From an uncultured Eubacterium sp. (lineage in GTDB: Bacteria > Bacillota > Clostridia > Lachnospirales > Lachnospiraceae), in NCBI GenBank assembly GCA_947642745.1, contig CANRTU010000005.1:24451-88450 (forward strand): a DNA stretch of 64,000 nucleotides, given 5' to 3'. The position numbers and the translations under genes are program-made. Positions 1-8,787 of the stretch are shown piece after piece (position 1 is the first letter of the stretch; each line of letters starts with the position of its first letter). A model generated the notes under the pieces. That model saw nothing but the letters and a program-made list of their open reading frames with translations. It made no database searches and was not told the origin of the DNA.

Positions 1-396
1 GCTGGTATTCATGTGATAAATACAGGAAATAATCCGCATATTTCTTTTAATTTTAATATCAATCCACAAAATGAGGATGAATATAAACAACTGATCAGTA
101 ATCTGGCAGAGATTGAATACAAGGCTGATACAGAAGAGTTGTGTGCGTTTTTTGGATTTCACAATCTTGTATATGAGAGGTTTCCTGTGTATTTAAAAAA
201 TGCTTTTTTTGACGCATGGTATAGTGGCAAAGGAGACGGATATTCGGATTATCTGAACTATATTACACCGGAAAGGAATGTGGAGCTGGAAAATATAATA
301 GAAGATGCTTTTGAATCAGCTGACCGGTGGAATGACATGGAACTTCATAAAAAGACGGATTTTGTGGCAAAGATGATATCCGGGAAGCAGGAATAA
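1..396 (+). CDS. C-terminal part of an unrecognised protein, cut by the window edge
   Basis: The frame is open from the first base, and a GTG at 13 is only the first start-like codon inside the window, so the gene most likely begins upstream. The visible 130 or so residues are acidic and aromatic, rich in Asn, Glu, Tyr and Phe, with no signal peptide or membrane segment. I recognise no family. The gene sits 21 bases ahead of a glycosyltransferase and has the same AT-rich composition, so it probably belongs to the same polysaccharide cluster. It could be the C-terminal domain of another transferase. Confidence 0.6.
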   Translation, partial: AGIHVINTGNNPHISFNFNINPQNEDEYKQLISNLAEIEYKADTEELCAFFGFHNLVYERFPVYLKNAFFDAWYSGKGDGYSDYLNYITPERNVELENIIEDAFESADRWNDMELHKKTDFVAKMISGKQE

Positions 397-417
397 TACC
401 TGTATGGAGAAGATGGA

Positions 418-1581
418 ATGGCAGATAATATTGGCATAAGTATTGTGATACCTGTGTTCAACAATGAAAAGTTTCTTCCAGATGCTGTGCGCAGTATTAC
501 AGAACAAAAGATTGAGGGAATCGAAATAATTATAGTAGATGATGGATCAACGGATCAGACGCCTGCGATTGCTGAAAAACTATCATTTGAAAATAAGAAT
601 ATCCGTGTCATTCATCAGGAGAACAGATGGATATATGGAAGTATGAACCGTGGGGTTAAAGAAGCACGGGGTGAATATGTCTATATACTCAATTCGGATG
701 ATATTCTGTATCCGGGTACATTACAAATGATGATGAACAGAATATGTAAGTATAATCCGGATGTAGTTTGGACCCGGATCGACGAGTACAGGTATGGCAA
801 TGATGGACAGGTGAAGTTTATAAATTGCGATGAAAAGCTGGAGACAGATATTTATACAGATAAAATTGAGCAGATAAGGAAATTATGGCCCACATTATAT
901 TTTAGCCATATTGCGGTCAATCAGGCAAATCTGTACAGGAGAAAGATTATGCTCCGCTTTCCTTTTCGTGAGAATATATATGGGGCTGATGTAATTTTTA
1001 ATATAGAAATAGCAAATGAAATCCGTTCCATGTGTGTCATGAAAGATGCGGTTTACCGCTTTTATAATTATGATAGTGAGAAAGCAAATGCATCCATAGG
1101 AAAGTTTTATACCTATGAACACGATATGTTTAATGAATTTTATACAGGATATTGTAAATTATTTTCGGACTGGAATCTTCCGGAAGAATCATATAAAGAG
1201 AAACTGGCTGACATAAGAATCAGGCAGGTAACGAGAGAAACAAGATCTTTAGGTTATCATAACTGCAAATTTTCCCAAAAAGAAAAAGTATCATGGATGT
1301 TATCCGGAATTGCTGATGATATTGTTATGAACTGTGCCAATGAATATGGAAGAGGATGGGAAGTAGAGAGCAGAATTTTATCAGGACTCAGGGAAGTATT
1401 TCTGCATGAGGAAATAATGGACGAAGGATTAAAAGACTTAGTGGATCAGCTGATATCGTTGCGTTTTTATGATAGAGATAAAGGAGAAATAAAAAAAATA
1501 TCTGAGTGGAAAAGCGCTGTATATCATGATCTCAATGTCTGTCATATTGGTAAATATTTTTATGAAAGAGTTCTTCAATGA
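418..1581 (+). CDS. Family 2 glycosyltransferase
   Basis: This 387-residue protein has an N-terminal GT-A fold of the GT2 family: the nucleotide-binding VDDGSTD stretch lies near residues 40-46 and the metal/sugar-nucleotide motif SDD at about 93-95. Members transfer a sugar from a nucleotide donor to a lipid-linked or surface glycan acceptor at the inner face of the membrane. There is no membrane anchor, and the C-terminal 200 residues are a variable helical domain. The start is set by GGAG at 406-409, eight bases before the ATG. It is followed by more transferases, so assembly of a capsule or wall polysaccharide is likely. Donor and acceptor cannot be told from sequence. Confidence 0.9.
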   Translation: MADNIGISIVIPVFNNEKFLPDAVRSITEQKIEGIEIIIVDDGSTDQTPAIAEKLSFENKNIRVIHQENRWIYGSMNRGVKEARGEYVYILNSDDILYPGTLQMMMNRICKYNPDVVWTRIDEYRYGNDGQVKFINCDEKLETDIYTDKIEQIRKLWPTLYFSHIAVNQANLYRRKIMLRFPFRENIYGADVIFNIEIANEIRSMCVMKDAVYRFYNYDSEKANASIGKFYTYEHDMFNEFYTGYCKLFSDWNLPEESYKEKLADIRIRQVTRETRSLGYHNCKFSQKEKVSWMLSGIADDIVMNCANEYGRGWEVESRILSGLREVFLHEEIMDEGLKDLVDQLISLRFYDRDKGEIKKISEWKSAVYHDLNVCHIGKYFYERVLQ

Positions 1582-1636
1582 GTATACGGATGTGGTGACA
1601 CTACGGGTTAATTGTTTTGGGATAACAGGCATATTT

Positions 1637-2860
1637 ATGAAAAAAATTATATTATTTGGAATAGGGATACATACAGACAGGATAGTAGAAATAATAAGAG
1701 AAGAAGCTGAAATTGTTGCGTGTATTGATAATGATAAAAATAAACACGGGCATATTTTCGCTGGGAGGAAAATACAGCCGGTAGAGGAAGGGCTGAAAAA
1801 TAATTTTGATTTTGTAGTTATTTCCTTTACAGAGGGGCATGAAGAAGCGGTCAGACAGCTGGAGACTCTTGGAATCAGACAAACGAAGATCGCTGTTCCC
1901 TATCTGTTTGATCATGCAAAGTACAGGTACTGGCGTGATATTTTTTATATTGAAGAATTGGAATATCTTGAGACAGATATCAGACTGACAAAAATAGAGA
2001 ATTGCCTGGAAAACTTACCCTATGAAATCTTTGATGTTGTAAAGAATAATCAGTTGTGGATTCCGCAAATACGTAACTGGAGAGAAACTATAAGGGAGAT
2101 AAAGGAAAATCATAAGTCAGTCAGCCGCTATGGCGATGGGGAGCTGGATCTGATTATGGGAAGAGGAAATACGCTGCAGGAAAATAATGAACGCCTGGCG
2201 CACAGACTTGCCGCAATTCTCCACGATCCGTCGGAATCTTTACTGGTGGCTCTTCCGGCCGTATATGGGGCATTTACCAACCGGAGAGAATTATTTAAGG
2301 AGGTATTCCGCAGACATCTGGCTAATGGGGGCAGAGACAGGATTTATGATTTACTGGATCATAATAAGGTATATTATGATGCTTTTATCACCAGACCCTA
2401 CAAGGATTTTAAAGACCGGAGTGAAACGAAAGAAAAATTTGAACAAATGAAGGAAATATGGGCAGGCAGACATGTAACAATCATAGAAGGTGAAAAGACA
2501 CGGCTGGGGACGGGAAATGATTTGTTATATGGAGTAAAATCGGTTGAACGTATTCTGTGTCCGGCGTTGAATGCGTTTGAAAAATATGATGAAATATTAA
2601 AAGCGGCACAGACAATTCGAAAAGACCGGCTGGTACTTATAGCGCTGGGGGCCACAGCCACAGTACTTGCCAGGGATCTGACGGTATGCGGTTATCAGGC
2701 TCTGGACATCGGACATATTGATATAGAATATGAATGGTTTCTGAGAGATGAAGTGACTGCTATAGAGGGAAAATATGTGAATGAAGCGCCAAAGGGACGA
2801 ATAGTTGCAGAGAAAATAAATGACAATAAATATAATAGAGAGGTTATTGCCAGGATATGA
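1637..2860 (+). CDS. GT-D fold glycosyltransferase with N-terminal Rossmann-like module
   Basis: About 407 residues. The first 90 form a Rossmann-like module that opens with LFGIGIHTDR and has the acidic turn CIDNDKNKHG. The rest resembles the GT-D (DUF1792) glycosyltransferases of surface glycan loci, with the hallmark RYGDGEL at about 164-170. The open frame extends back to 1526 inside the preceding gene. I place the start at 1637 because MKKIILFG is where the related modules at 2857 and 4198 begin. The stop overlaps the next ATG (ATGA), indicating translational coupling. Role inferred: addition of a sugar during polysaccharide assembly. Confidence 0.8.
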   Translation: MKKIILFGIGIHTDRIVEIIREEAEIVACIDNDKNKHGHIFAGRKIQPVEEGLKNNFDFVVISFTEGHEEAVRQLETLGIRQTKIAVPYLFDHAKYRYWRDIFYIEELEYLETDIRLTKIENCLENLPYEIFDVVKNNQLWIPQIRNWRETIREIKENHKSVSRYGDGELDLIMGRGNTLQENNERLAHRLAAILHDPSESLLVALPAVYGAFTNRRELFKEVFRRHLANGGRDRIYDLLDHNKVYYDAFITRPYKDFKDRSETKEKFEQMKEIWAGRHVTIIEGEKTRLGTGNDLLYGVKSVERILCPALNAFEKYDEILKAAQTIRKDRLVLIALGATATVLARDLTVCGYQALDIGHIDIEYEWFLRDEVTAIEGKYVNEAPKGRIVAEKINDNKYNREVIARI

Positions 2861-3639
2861 AAAGAAAATATGTGCTCTTTGGTACGGGAGATTATTACAA
2901 AAGATATATACACTGGTTTAAAAAAGAAGACGTAGTTGCCCTGATGGATAATGACAGGCAGAAACAAGGGCAGAAACTGGATGGATATCCGGTAATATCG
3001 CCACAGGAAATTCAGAACATTTCCTATGATTCAATTGTAATACTGAGTTTTTATTTTTTAGAAATGAAAACCCAGCTCATTCGTCTTGGCGTGGCCGACA
3101 ATAAAATATTTCATTTTTATGATCTGCACAGATTATTATCAGAGAACGACATGAATATGCGGGGATGTCATGTACTTTTGCTTTCACATGACCTTATTTA
3201 TGGAGGACCGGCGCTTGCCTTGTATCATTCAGCAATCACGCTGCGTAAAAGTGAATTTGATGTAACATTTGCCTCCATGATAGATGGTCCATTACGGGAA
3301 AAGCTGATAGCTGAGAACATTCCTGTAGTGATTGACCAGCGGTTGCAGATATATACCATGACAGAGCTTCCATGGACACAACGTTATGATTTGCTGATTT
3401 GTAATACAATCAATTATCATATTTTCCTGTCTGACAGGAATGAGATGGTGCCGGTGATCTGGTGGCTCCATGATTCTTCGTTTTTTTATGATGGGATAAA
3501 CAGTAAGACACTTGAGAGACTGGGTAGTAAGAATTTGAAATACCTGTCTGTTGGACCTGTTCCGGGAAAGGCGATGCGGCAATATCAGCCGGATATAGTA
3601 ATAGATGATTTGATATATGGAGTTTCAGATGAAATCTAA
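2857..3639 (+). CDS. N-terminal half of a split GT4-type glycosyltransferase, with Rossmann-like module
   Basis: 260 residues. Residues 1-95 are the same Rossmann-like module as in the neighbours (VLFGTGDYYKR, then LMDNDRQKQG). The remainder matches the N-terminal (acceptor) Rossmann domain of GT-B enzymes, with the glycine-rich YGGPALALYHSA near residues 111-122. The ORF stops exactly where a GT4 enzyme would enter its second, donor-binding domain, and that domain is encoded in the next gene in the +1 frame. The two halves overlap by 11 bases. Either one GT4 gene has been broken by a one-base indel, or it has become two co-translated subunits. The entry at 3629 gives evidence for the second reading. 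Confidence 0.75.
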   Translation: MKRKYVLFGTGDYYKRYIHWFKKEDVVALMDNDRQKQGQKLDGYPVISPQEIQNISYDSIVILSFYFLEMKTQLIRLGVADNKIFHFYDLHRLLSENDMNMRGCHVLLLSHDLIYGGPALALYHSAITLRKSEFDVTFASMIDGPLREKLIAENIPVVIDQRLQIYTMTELPWTQRYDLLICNTINYHIFLSDRNEMVPVIWWLHDSSFFYDGINSKTLERLGSKNLKYLSVGPVPGKAMRQYQPDIVIDDLIYGVSDEI

Positions 3640-4201
3640 AGTGTTATTTACTACAATTGGTTATATAGAATGGCGGAAGGGTCAGGATATTTTGATTGAT
3701 GCCATTGAGGGAATTCCGGATAAAATACTGGAAGAATGTGAATTTCTGCTTATTGGTCAGGATTGTTCCTGTATAGCCCGCAAATTGAAAGAACGGGTAA
3801 CGGAAATGCGGGGAATTACAATAGCCGGGACGGTCAGCAGAGAGGAAATACACAGGATTCTGGATGCTACTGATGTGCTGATCTGTCCATCACGTGAAGA
3901 TCCAATGCCCACAGTTTGTGCGGAAGCCATGATGCATCGTGTGCCATGTATGGTGTCAGATGCTGTCGGGACAGCGGAGTATATTTCCAATTATGTCAAC
4001 GGGCTGGTTTTTAAAAGCGAAGATGCGGATGGACTGAGGGAACAGATTTTGTGGTGCGTTGAATTCAGGGATGCACTTAAGCAAATGGGAAATGAAGCTC
4101 ATAAGGTATATGAGGACAATTTTTCCATAGCTGCTTTTGAAAAAAATTTAATTTCATACGTAAATGAAATGATGTCAATGGCGGGAGATATGAGAAAATG
4201 A
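3629..4201 (+). CDS. C-terminal (donor-binding) half of a split GT4 glycosyltransferase
   Basis: 190 residues matching only the C-terminal GT-B domain of family 4 enzymes. It starts at the beta strand that precedes WRKGQD and contains the donor-site region CPSREDPMPTVCAEAM, with the E-x7-E arrangement typical of GT4. The frame is open back to 3617, but ATG 3629 is preceded by GGAG at 3619-3622 with ideal six-base spacing, so this half appears to have its own ribosome binding site. Together with the ORF at 2857 it would make one complete GT4 enzyme. Its TGA overlaps the ATG of the next gene. Two-subunit GT-B enzymes are known (Alg13/Alg14, PssD/PssE), so a working split enzyme is possible. Confidence 0.75.
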   Translation: MKSKVLFTTIGYIEWRKGQDILIDAIEGIPDKILEECEFLLIGQDCSCIARKLKERVTEMRGITIAGTVSREEIHRILDATDVLICPSREDPMPTVCAEAMMHRVPCMVSDAVGTAEYISNYVNGLVFKSEDADGLREQILWCVEFRDALKQMGNEAHKVYEDNFSIAAFEKNLISYVNEMMSMAGDMRK

Positions 4202-6243
4202 GCGACATTAGAGATATACTGGAAAAGTATCAGAATGAAAAAATGGCACTCTATGGCCTTGGCACTGAGACGAAACGGTTTCTGGATGAATGCGGGCCGG
4301 ATGTGTCTGTTCTGGGCCTGCTGGATGGTTACCTGGAAGAGGGAGAAATATTTGGATATCCTGTAATATCTGTTTCTGAAGCGGTAAACAGAGGTGTCCG
4401 GCTGATTATTGTAATCGCCAGACCCGGTTCCTGTAAAGTCATTGCCAGACGGATTGGCGTGTTTTGCCTTCAGAATAATATAGCGCTCTATGATATAAGA
4501 GGGCGGAATTTATTAGAAAACAAAAATACTACATATGATTTTAGCTGTCTGAATGGGATGACAAAGCAGAGTCTTCAGGAACGAATAGATTCTGTGGATG
4601 TCGTAAGTTTTGATCTTTTTGATACGCTGATTACACGAAAAGTCCGTTTTTATACAGATATTTTTGAGCTTTTAGACTGCAGGCTGCGTGAGAAAGGAAT
4701 TTATATACCTGATTTTCATCGTGTCCGGCTATATGCAGAGAAAGAACTTTCCAGAGATCATGCGCCGGGGCTGGTACAGATTTATGAGTATCTGCTCAGG
4801 AAAACAGGAGGCAATTTTATAACTGCCAGGGAACTGGCAGAGCAGGAGTGGGATGTGGATAAATCTGTCTTTCTTGCCAGAGAAAGCATGTGTGATATTT
4901 TACGAAAAACAGTTGATTCAGGAAAGAAAGTTGTTCTTACAACAGACAGCTATTATTCGGATAGTCAGATAAAAGAGATTCTGGAGAGATTCCGGTTAAC
5001 CGGATGTGATGATATTATTATTTCGAGTGAATATGGAGCTTCAAAAACAAATGGTTTGTTTAAAATATTGCGGAATAAATATAAAAACAATAATATCTTA
5101 CATATCGGGGATGATGAAGTTGCGGATGTAGAGATGGCTGCTGTACATGAGATAGAAACATACCGGATTTACAGTGGAGAGGATTTATTTGAGGCTATGT
5201 GCGGGCTGGAAATGGAGCATAATATTTCAACGCTTTCTGACAGACTGAAGACAGGGATGTTTATTTCCAGAATATTTAACAATCCATTTTGTTTTGAAAA
5301 AGAAAAAAGTGTTTTTTCAATAACAAATGCTTTTGAAGCTGGCTATCTGCTATGTGCGCCAATTATTACCGACTTTGTTTTGTGGCTGAAGGAAAAAACA
5401 GATGTTCAGGATTATAGACAGGTGCTATTCTGCGCCAGGGACGGATATCTTGTGGGAAAACTATTCAGGAAGGTTTCATCGGAAATAATTTCAACATATT
5501 TTCTGGCATCCCGGACAGCAGCCATACGGTCTGGGGTGGAAAATGAAAGGGATATTGCATATGTTGAGAGCATGAAATACTCAGGAACAGCAGAAGAAGC
5601 CCTGAAAATACGCTTTGGGATTGAAGCATGTGGTCTGGAAAGCACGGAGTGGAATAAAGAAATTCTGGTAAAGGCAGGCATTCAGCGTAGTAATTATCAA
5701 AAATATATAAAAAAACTTTGTATTCACAAGGGAAATATAGCAATGTTTGATTTTGTTGCCAAGGGCACCACGCAGATGTATCTGCAAAAACTTTTTCCAC
5801 AACATATGAAAGGATTTTACTTTTTGCAGCTGGAACCTGAATTTATGGAGGATAAAGGGCTTGATATTCAGCCTTTTTATTCAGAAGAAGAAAAGGATAC
5901 AAGTGTTATTTTTGATAACTATTATATTCTCGAAGCAGTGCTTACATCACCATACCCACAGATACAGGGATTTGATGATAATGGAAATCCAGTCTTTGCG
6001 GCTGAAACGAGAAGTAAGAAAGACGTCAGGTGCATTGAAAGGGTTCAGGAGGGAATATGTACTTATTTTGAAGAATATCTGGATATTTTGCCGGAAATGG
6101 CACGTGATAAAAATAAAAAGCTTGGTGAGATGTTTTTATCATATATCACTAAATTGCGGATTACAGATGAGGATTTTCTTGCGTTGAAAGTAGAGGATCC
6201 TTTTTTTGGCAGGATGACTGATATGAAAGATGTGATCAGATAA
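4198..6243 (+). CDS. HAD-superfamily protein with N-terminal Rossmann-like module (polysaccharide cluster)
   Basis: 681 residues. Residues 1-100 are the recurring Rossmann-like module (ALYGLGTETKR, then GYPVIS). From about 135 comes a haloacid-dehalogenase fold: SFDLFDTLITR with the presumed nucleophile Asp at about 139, TTDSYY as motif II, a Lys in SKTNG as motif III, and GDDEVAD as motif IV. The final 300 residues form a further domain common to large HAD-like proteins of glycan and teichoic acid loci; its function is not settled. No membrane segment or signal peptide is visible. The start is coupled to the previous gene by an ATGA overlap. Phosphatase or phosphotransferase activity on a glycan intermediate is inferred. 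Confidence 0.7.
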   Translation: MSDIRDILEKYQNEKMALYGLGTETKRFLDECGPDVSVLGLLDGYLEEGEIFGYPVISVSEAVNRGVRLIIVIARPGSCKVIARRIGVFCLQNNIALYDIRGRNLLENKNTTYDFSCLNGMTKQSLQERIDSVDVVSFDLFDTLITRKVRFYTDIFELLDCRLREKGIYIPDFHRVRLYAEKELSRDHAPGLVQIYEYLLRKTGGNFITARELAEQEWDVDKSVFLARESMCDILRKTVDSGKKVVLTTDSYYSDSQIKEILERFRLTGCDDIIISSEYGASKTNGLFKILRNKYKNNNILHIGDDEVADVEMAAVHEIETYRIYSGEDLFEAMCGLEMEHNISTLSDRLKTGMFISRIFNNPFCFEKEKSVFSITNAFEAGYLLCAPIITDFVLWLKEKTDVQDYRQVLFCARDGYLVGKLFRKVSSEIISTYFLASRTAAIRSGVENERDIAYVESMKYSGTAEEALKIRFGIEACGLESTEWNKEILVKAGIQRSNYQKYIKKLCIHKGNIAMFDFVAKGTTQMYLQKLFPQHMKGFYFLQLEPEFMEDKGLDIQPFYSEEEKDTSVIFDNYYILEAVLTSPYPQIQGFDDNGNPVFAAETRSKKDVRCIERVQEGICTYFEEYLDILPEMARDKNKKLGEMFLSYITKLRITDEDFLALKVEDPFFGRMTDMKDVIR

Positions 6244-6311
6244 TCAATACGGGGAGTAATCGCTGACAAATATCGTATCCTGTACAACAATAAATGACGG
6301 AGAATACTATA

Positions 6312-6974
6312 ATGAAGTTTGAATTAACAGCATCCATGATGTGCGCCAACTATGGAAATCTTGAGAAAGAAGTAAGGGAGCTTGAGGAAGGCGGGATTGA
6401 TTCATATCACATAGATATTATGGACGGGCGCTATGTTCCCAATTATGCCATGGGCCTCCATGATATGAAATATATAGCGGGCGCCACCAAAAAACCGCTG
6501 GATGTTCACCTGATGGTTGAGCATCCCAATAATCATATTGGCCTTTTTCTGAATAATCTTAGAGAAGGAGATACTGTATATATTCATCCGGAGGCGGAAT
6601 ATCATCCGTCTACCACATTACAGGCGATTATTGATGCCGGAATGATTCCTGGCATTGCGGTTAATCCCGGTACATCTGTTGAAAATGTTTTTGAACTGTT
6701 GAGAATTGTGAAAAAAGTTCTTGTCATGTCAGTCAATCCAGGCAATGCTGGTCAGATGTTTTTGCCCTATGTAGGAAAAAAGATAACAAAACTTCTTTCA
6801 ATAAAAGATGATATGCATTTTGAGCTATACTGGGATGGTGCGTGCAGTGCGAACCGTATCAGAGAGTTTGCGCCAAAAGGAGTGAGAGGCTTTGTACTTG
6901 GAACAACACTCTTATTTGGTAAAGAACAGCCATACGGAGTGACTTTGCAAAATATACGGGAGTTAAAATTTTAA
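6312..6974 (+). CDS. rpe: Ribulose-phosphate 3-epimerase family protein
   Basis: About 220 residues of a TIM-barrel pentulose/hexulose-phosphate 3-epimerase. The metal and catalytic pattern is present: His33 and Asp35 in YHIDIMDG, His66 in PLDVHLM, the NPGNAGQMF phosphate-binding region, and a late Asp in YWDGAC. An ATG at 6294 is in frame, but the ATG at 6312 has GGAG at 6299-6302, so the shorter form is preferred. It lies in the AT-rich polysaccharide cluster rather than in a pentose-phosphate operon. It may therefore make a pentose or heptose precursor for the glycan and be a second copy beside a housekeeping rpe. Substrate specificity is inferred. Confidence 0.8.
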   Translation: MKFELTASMMCANYGNLEKEVRELEEGGIDSYHIDIMDGRYVPNYAMGLHDMKYIAGATKKPLDVHLMVEHPNNHIGLFLNNLREGDTVYIHPEAEYHPSTTLQAIIDAGMIPGIAVNPGTSVENVFELLRIVKKVLVMSVNPGNAGQMFLPYVGKKITKLLSIKDDMHFELYWDGACSANRIREFAPKGVRGFVLGTTLLFGKEQPYGVTLQNIRELKF

Positions 6975-7081
6975 TAGAAAGACGATTATGAAACAGATCA
7001 ACAGGCAGGTACACAACAGAATATGGATAAATATAAGGCATGTATATAAATGGCATAATCAGAAGGGATGGTTATATTTGA

Positions 7082-7974
7082 ATGAAAATTGGATATTTTG
7101 GAGATGGATTGTGGGCCCGTAAGGCGTTTGAAAAAATTATTTCTGATGATTCCCTGGAGATTGTATTTGTGGCAGTCCGTTATCAAAAACCAGACGCAGT
7201 ATTAATGAAAATGTCAGAAGAATATCAGGTACCTGTTGAATTATGCAGAAATATAAATACAAAGGAATTTGTGGATAAAGTAAAACAGTATCAGGCGGAT
7301 CTGTTTGTATCCATGTCCTTTGATCAGATATTTAAGAAAGACATTATAGAAATTCCGCCACTCAAAACTATAAGCTGCCATGCAGGCAGGCTGCCGTTTT
7401 ACCGTGGAAGGAATGTTTTGAACTGGGTACTGATTAATGACGAAAAAGAGTTCGGGATAACAGTGCACTATGTGGATGAGGGGATTGATACAGGTGATAT
7501 TATATTGCAAAGAACATATCCGATTACAGACGAAGATGATTATAAATCGCTATTAGAGCAGGCGTATACTGGATGTGCGGAGATTCTGTACGATGCATTG
7601 AAGATCATACAAAACGGCGGGGGGGGAACGTCCCACAAAAAAATATTGATCCGGTCGGCATGTATTGCGGAATGCGCAAAAGCGGCGATGAGATAACCGA
7701 CTGAAACCAGACAAGCAGGGAGCTGTTTAATTTTATTCGGGCGCTCTGTCTCCCGGGACCTCAGGCGGTATCCTGGATTGATGGTTCTAAAATTTGCATT
7801 AATAAAGCACGTATGGTAACAGGCGCTCATGTGTATAAAAACATTCCAGGCCAGGTTATTGGCAGAACAGAGGCAGGGTTCCTGGTCAAAACGAAAGACA
7901 CAATGCTGGAAATCATAGAATATGACTATGATGGAAAAATTAAAATAGGGGACAGGCTGACAAATCATACATAA
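7082..7974 (+). pseudogene. Sugar/methionyl-type formyltransferase, broken by frameshift and stop
   Basis: Residues 1-180 are a formyltransferase (Fmt/ArnA/FdtF-type fold) with the catalytic Asn-His-Asp pattern reduced to SCHAGRLPFYRGRNVLNW and HYVDEGIDTGDI. After IIQNGG the frame runs through a tract of eight G (7619-7626) and is lost, so the ORF ends at 7696. The missing tail reads on in another frame (YCGMRKSGDEITD) up to a TGA at 7702-7704, where the family normally has a Trp. Beyond it the C-terminal OB-like domain continues without stops to TAA at 7972. Two lesions make a remnant more likely than a working gene. Intact, it would formylate an amino sugar nucleotide for the glycan. Confidence 0.75.
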
Positions 7975-8186
7975 AATATATTTGATCATTATAACAAGGG
8001 ATGAAATTCATGTGGAAGCTGGATATTAAGGATAGAAAATCCGATAATAGAAAAATCTGATGATAAAACGTCCTGGTACAGGAATAAAGGAAATGGGCCG
8101 GATAAATTCCCAGTCTGGTCACGCAGCCAGAACGGGGATCTGCCGGACTCCTGACTGTAAAAAAATTTGAAATACTTGCGGAGATG

Positions 8187-8222
8187 AGGTCTTCTATGAT
8201 AACTTTAAATCATAGGAGGCCT
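8187..8222 (+). terminator. Hairpin at the end of the polysaccharide cluster
   Basis: AGGTCTTCTATGAT (8187-8200) and ATCATAGGAGGCCT (8209-8222) form a 14-bp stem with two G-U pairs and an eight-base loop. No clear T tract follows, so termination is likely but not certain. The segment 7975-8327 otherwise holds no gene that I can support. Confidence 0.4.
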
Positions 8223-8327
8223 TAAATTATAGTAAACAGAAAACCGTCTGGCTATGTTCGTAGTAAATATGATGATTCAGTGTGCATGTCTTCTTTGATT
8301 TCTAAATAAAATCCTGAAAAGTACCTG

Positions 8328-8374
8328 TTGACAAACATGTTATGCGGCTGTATAATAAGTTATACAATTGTATA
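8328..8374 (+). promoter_or_regulatory. blaI promoter with overlapping BlaI-type operator
   Basis: TTGACA at 8328-8333 and TATAAT at 8351-8356 are a perfect sigma-A promoter with 17-bp spacing. Directly downstream, the perfect palindrome TATACAATTGTATA (8361-8374) contains TACA/TGTA arms as in known BlaI/MecI operators and would cover the transcription start. The next gene encodes a BlaI-family repressor, so autoregulation is strongly suggested. Confidence 0.85.
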
Positions 8375-8400
8375 GCCAAGAGAAAGGAGCAACAATATCC

Positions 8401-8787
8401 ATGGATAAAATTATTAAAAACCTGGGCGAAGCCGAGCTGGAGATTATGCAGGTAATCTGGAACGCCGGCAAACCTGTCACATCTAATTATATTTTAAAAG
8501 AATTACAGGAACTGAGAAAGTGGCCCCTGTCTACCCTGATGACTTCCCTTACACGTATGGAGAAAAAAGGTTTTGTCACCTGTGACCGTACGTCGGGTAC
8601 AAACCTGTATTCGGCCATTGTGGCGGAAAATGACTACAAAGCAAAAGAAGGCCGGCATTTTCTGAAAAAGCTGTATAACAATTCAGTACAGAATATGATC
8701 GCTAATCTGTACAGTAATAAAGTCATTGCGCCGTCCGATGTGGAAGACCTGCGGAAGTATCTGGATGAACTGGAGGAAAATCAGTGA
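8401..8787 (+). CDS. blaI: BlaI/MecI-family transcriptional repressor
   Basis: 128-residue winged-helix repressor of the BlaI/MecI/CopY family. The N-terminal domain has the typical LGEAELEIMQVIWNAG start and the recognition region STLMTSLTRMEKKG; a dimerising helical C-terminus follows. The ATG at 8401 follows AAAGGAG (8383-8389) and matches the conserved N-terminus better than the in-frame start at 8368. Such repressors are removed from DNA when a partner M56 membrane protease cleaves them. The partner gene overlaps the stop by GTGA but has lost its protease domain, so induction may work differently or be lost. The operator in front of the gene indicates autorepression. No beta-lactamase gene is nearby. 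Confidence 0.9.
   Translation: MDKIIKNLGEAELEIMQVIWNAGKPVTSNYILKELQELRKWPLSTLMTSLTRMEKKGFVTCDRTSGTNLYSAIVAENDYKAKEGRHFLKKLYNNSVQNMIANLYSNKVIAPSDVEDLRKYLDELEENQ

Noticed and set aside
3601..3650. Programmed +1 frameshifting between the two GT4 halves.
   Set aside because: No slippery codon of the known +1 type stands before the TAA, and the second half has a normal start with its own ribosome site.
7690..7710. Read-through or recoding of TGA 7702 in the formyltransferase.
   Set aside because: The frame is already lost upstream at the G tract, and no selenocysteine element or recoding signal is visible.
8105..8160. A stretch (GCAGCCAGAACGGGGATCTGCC) that recalls part of a cobalamin riboswitch.
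   Set aside because: The B12 box and the other conserved blocks are missing or out of order, and no cobalamin gene follows.
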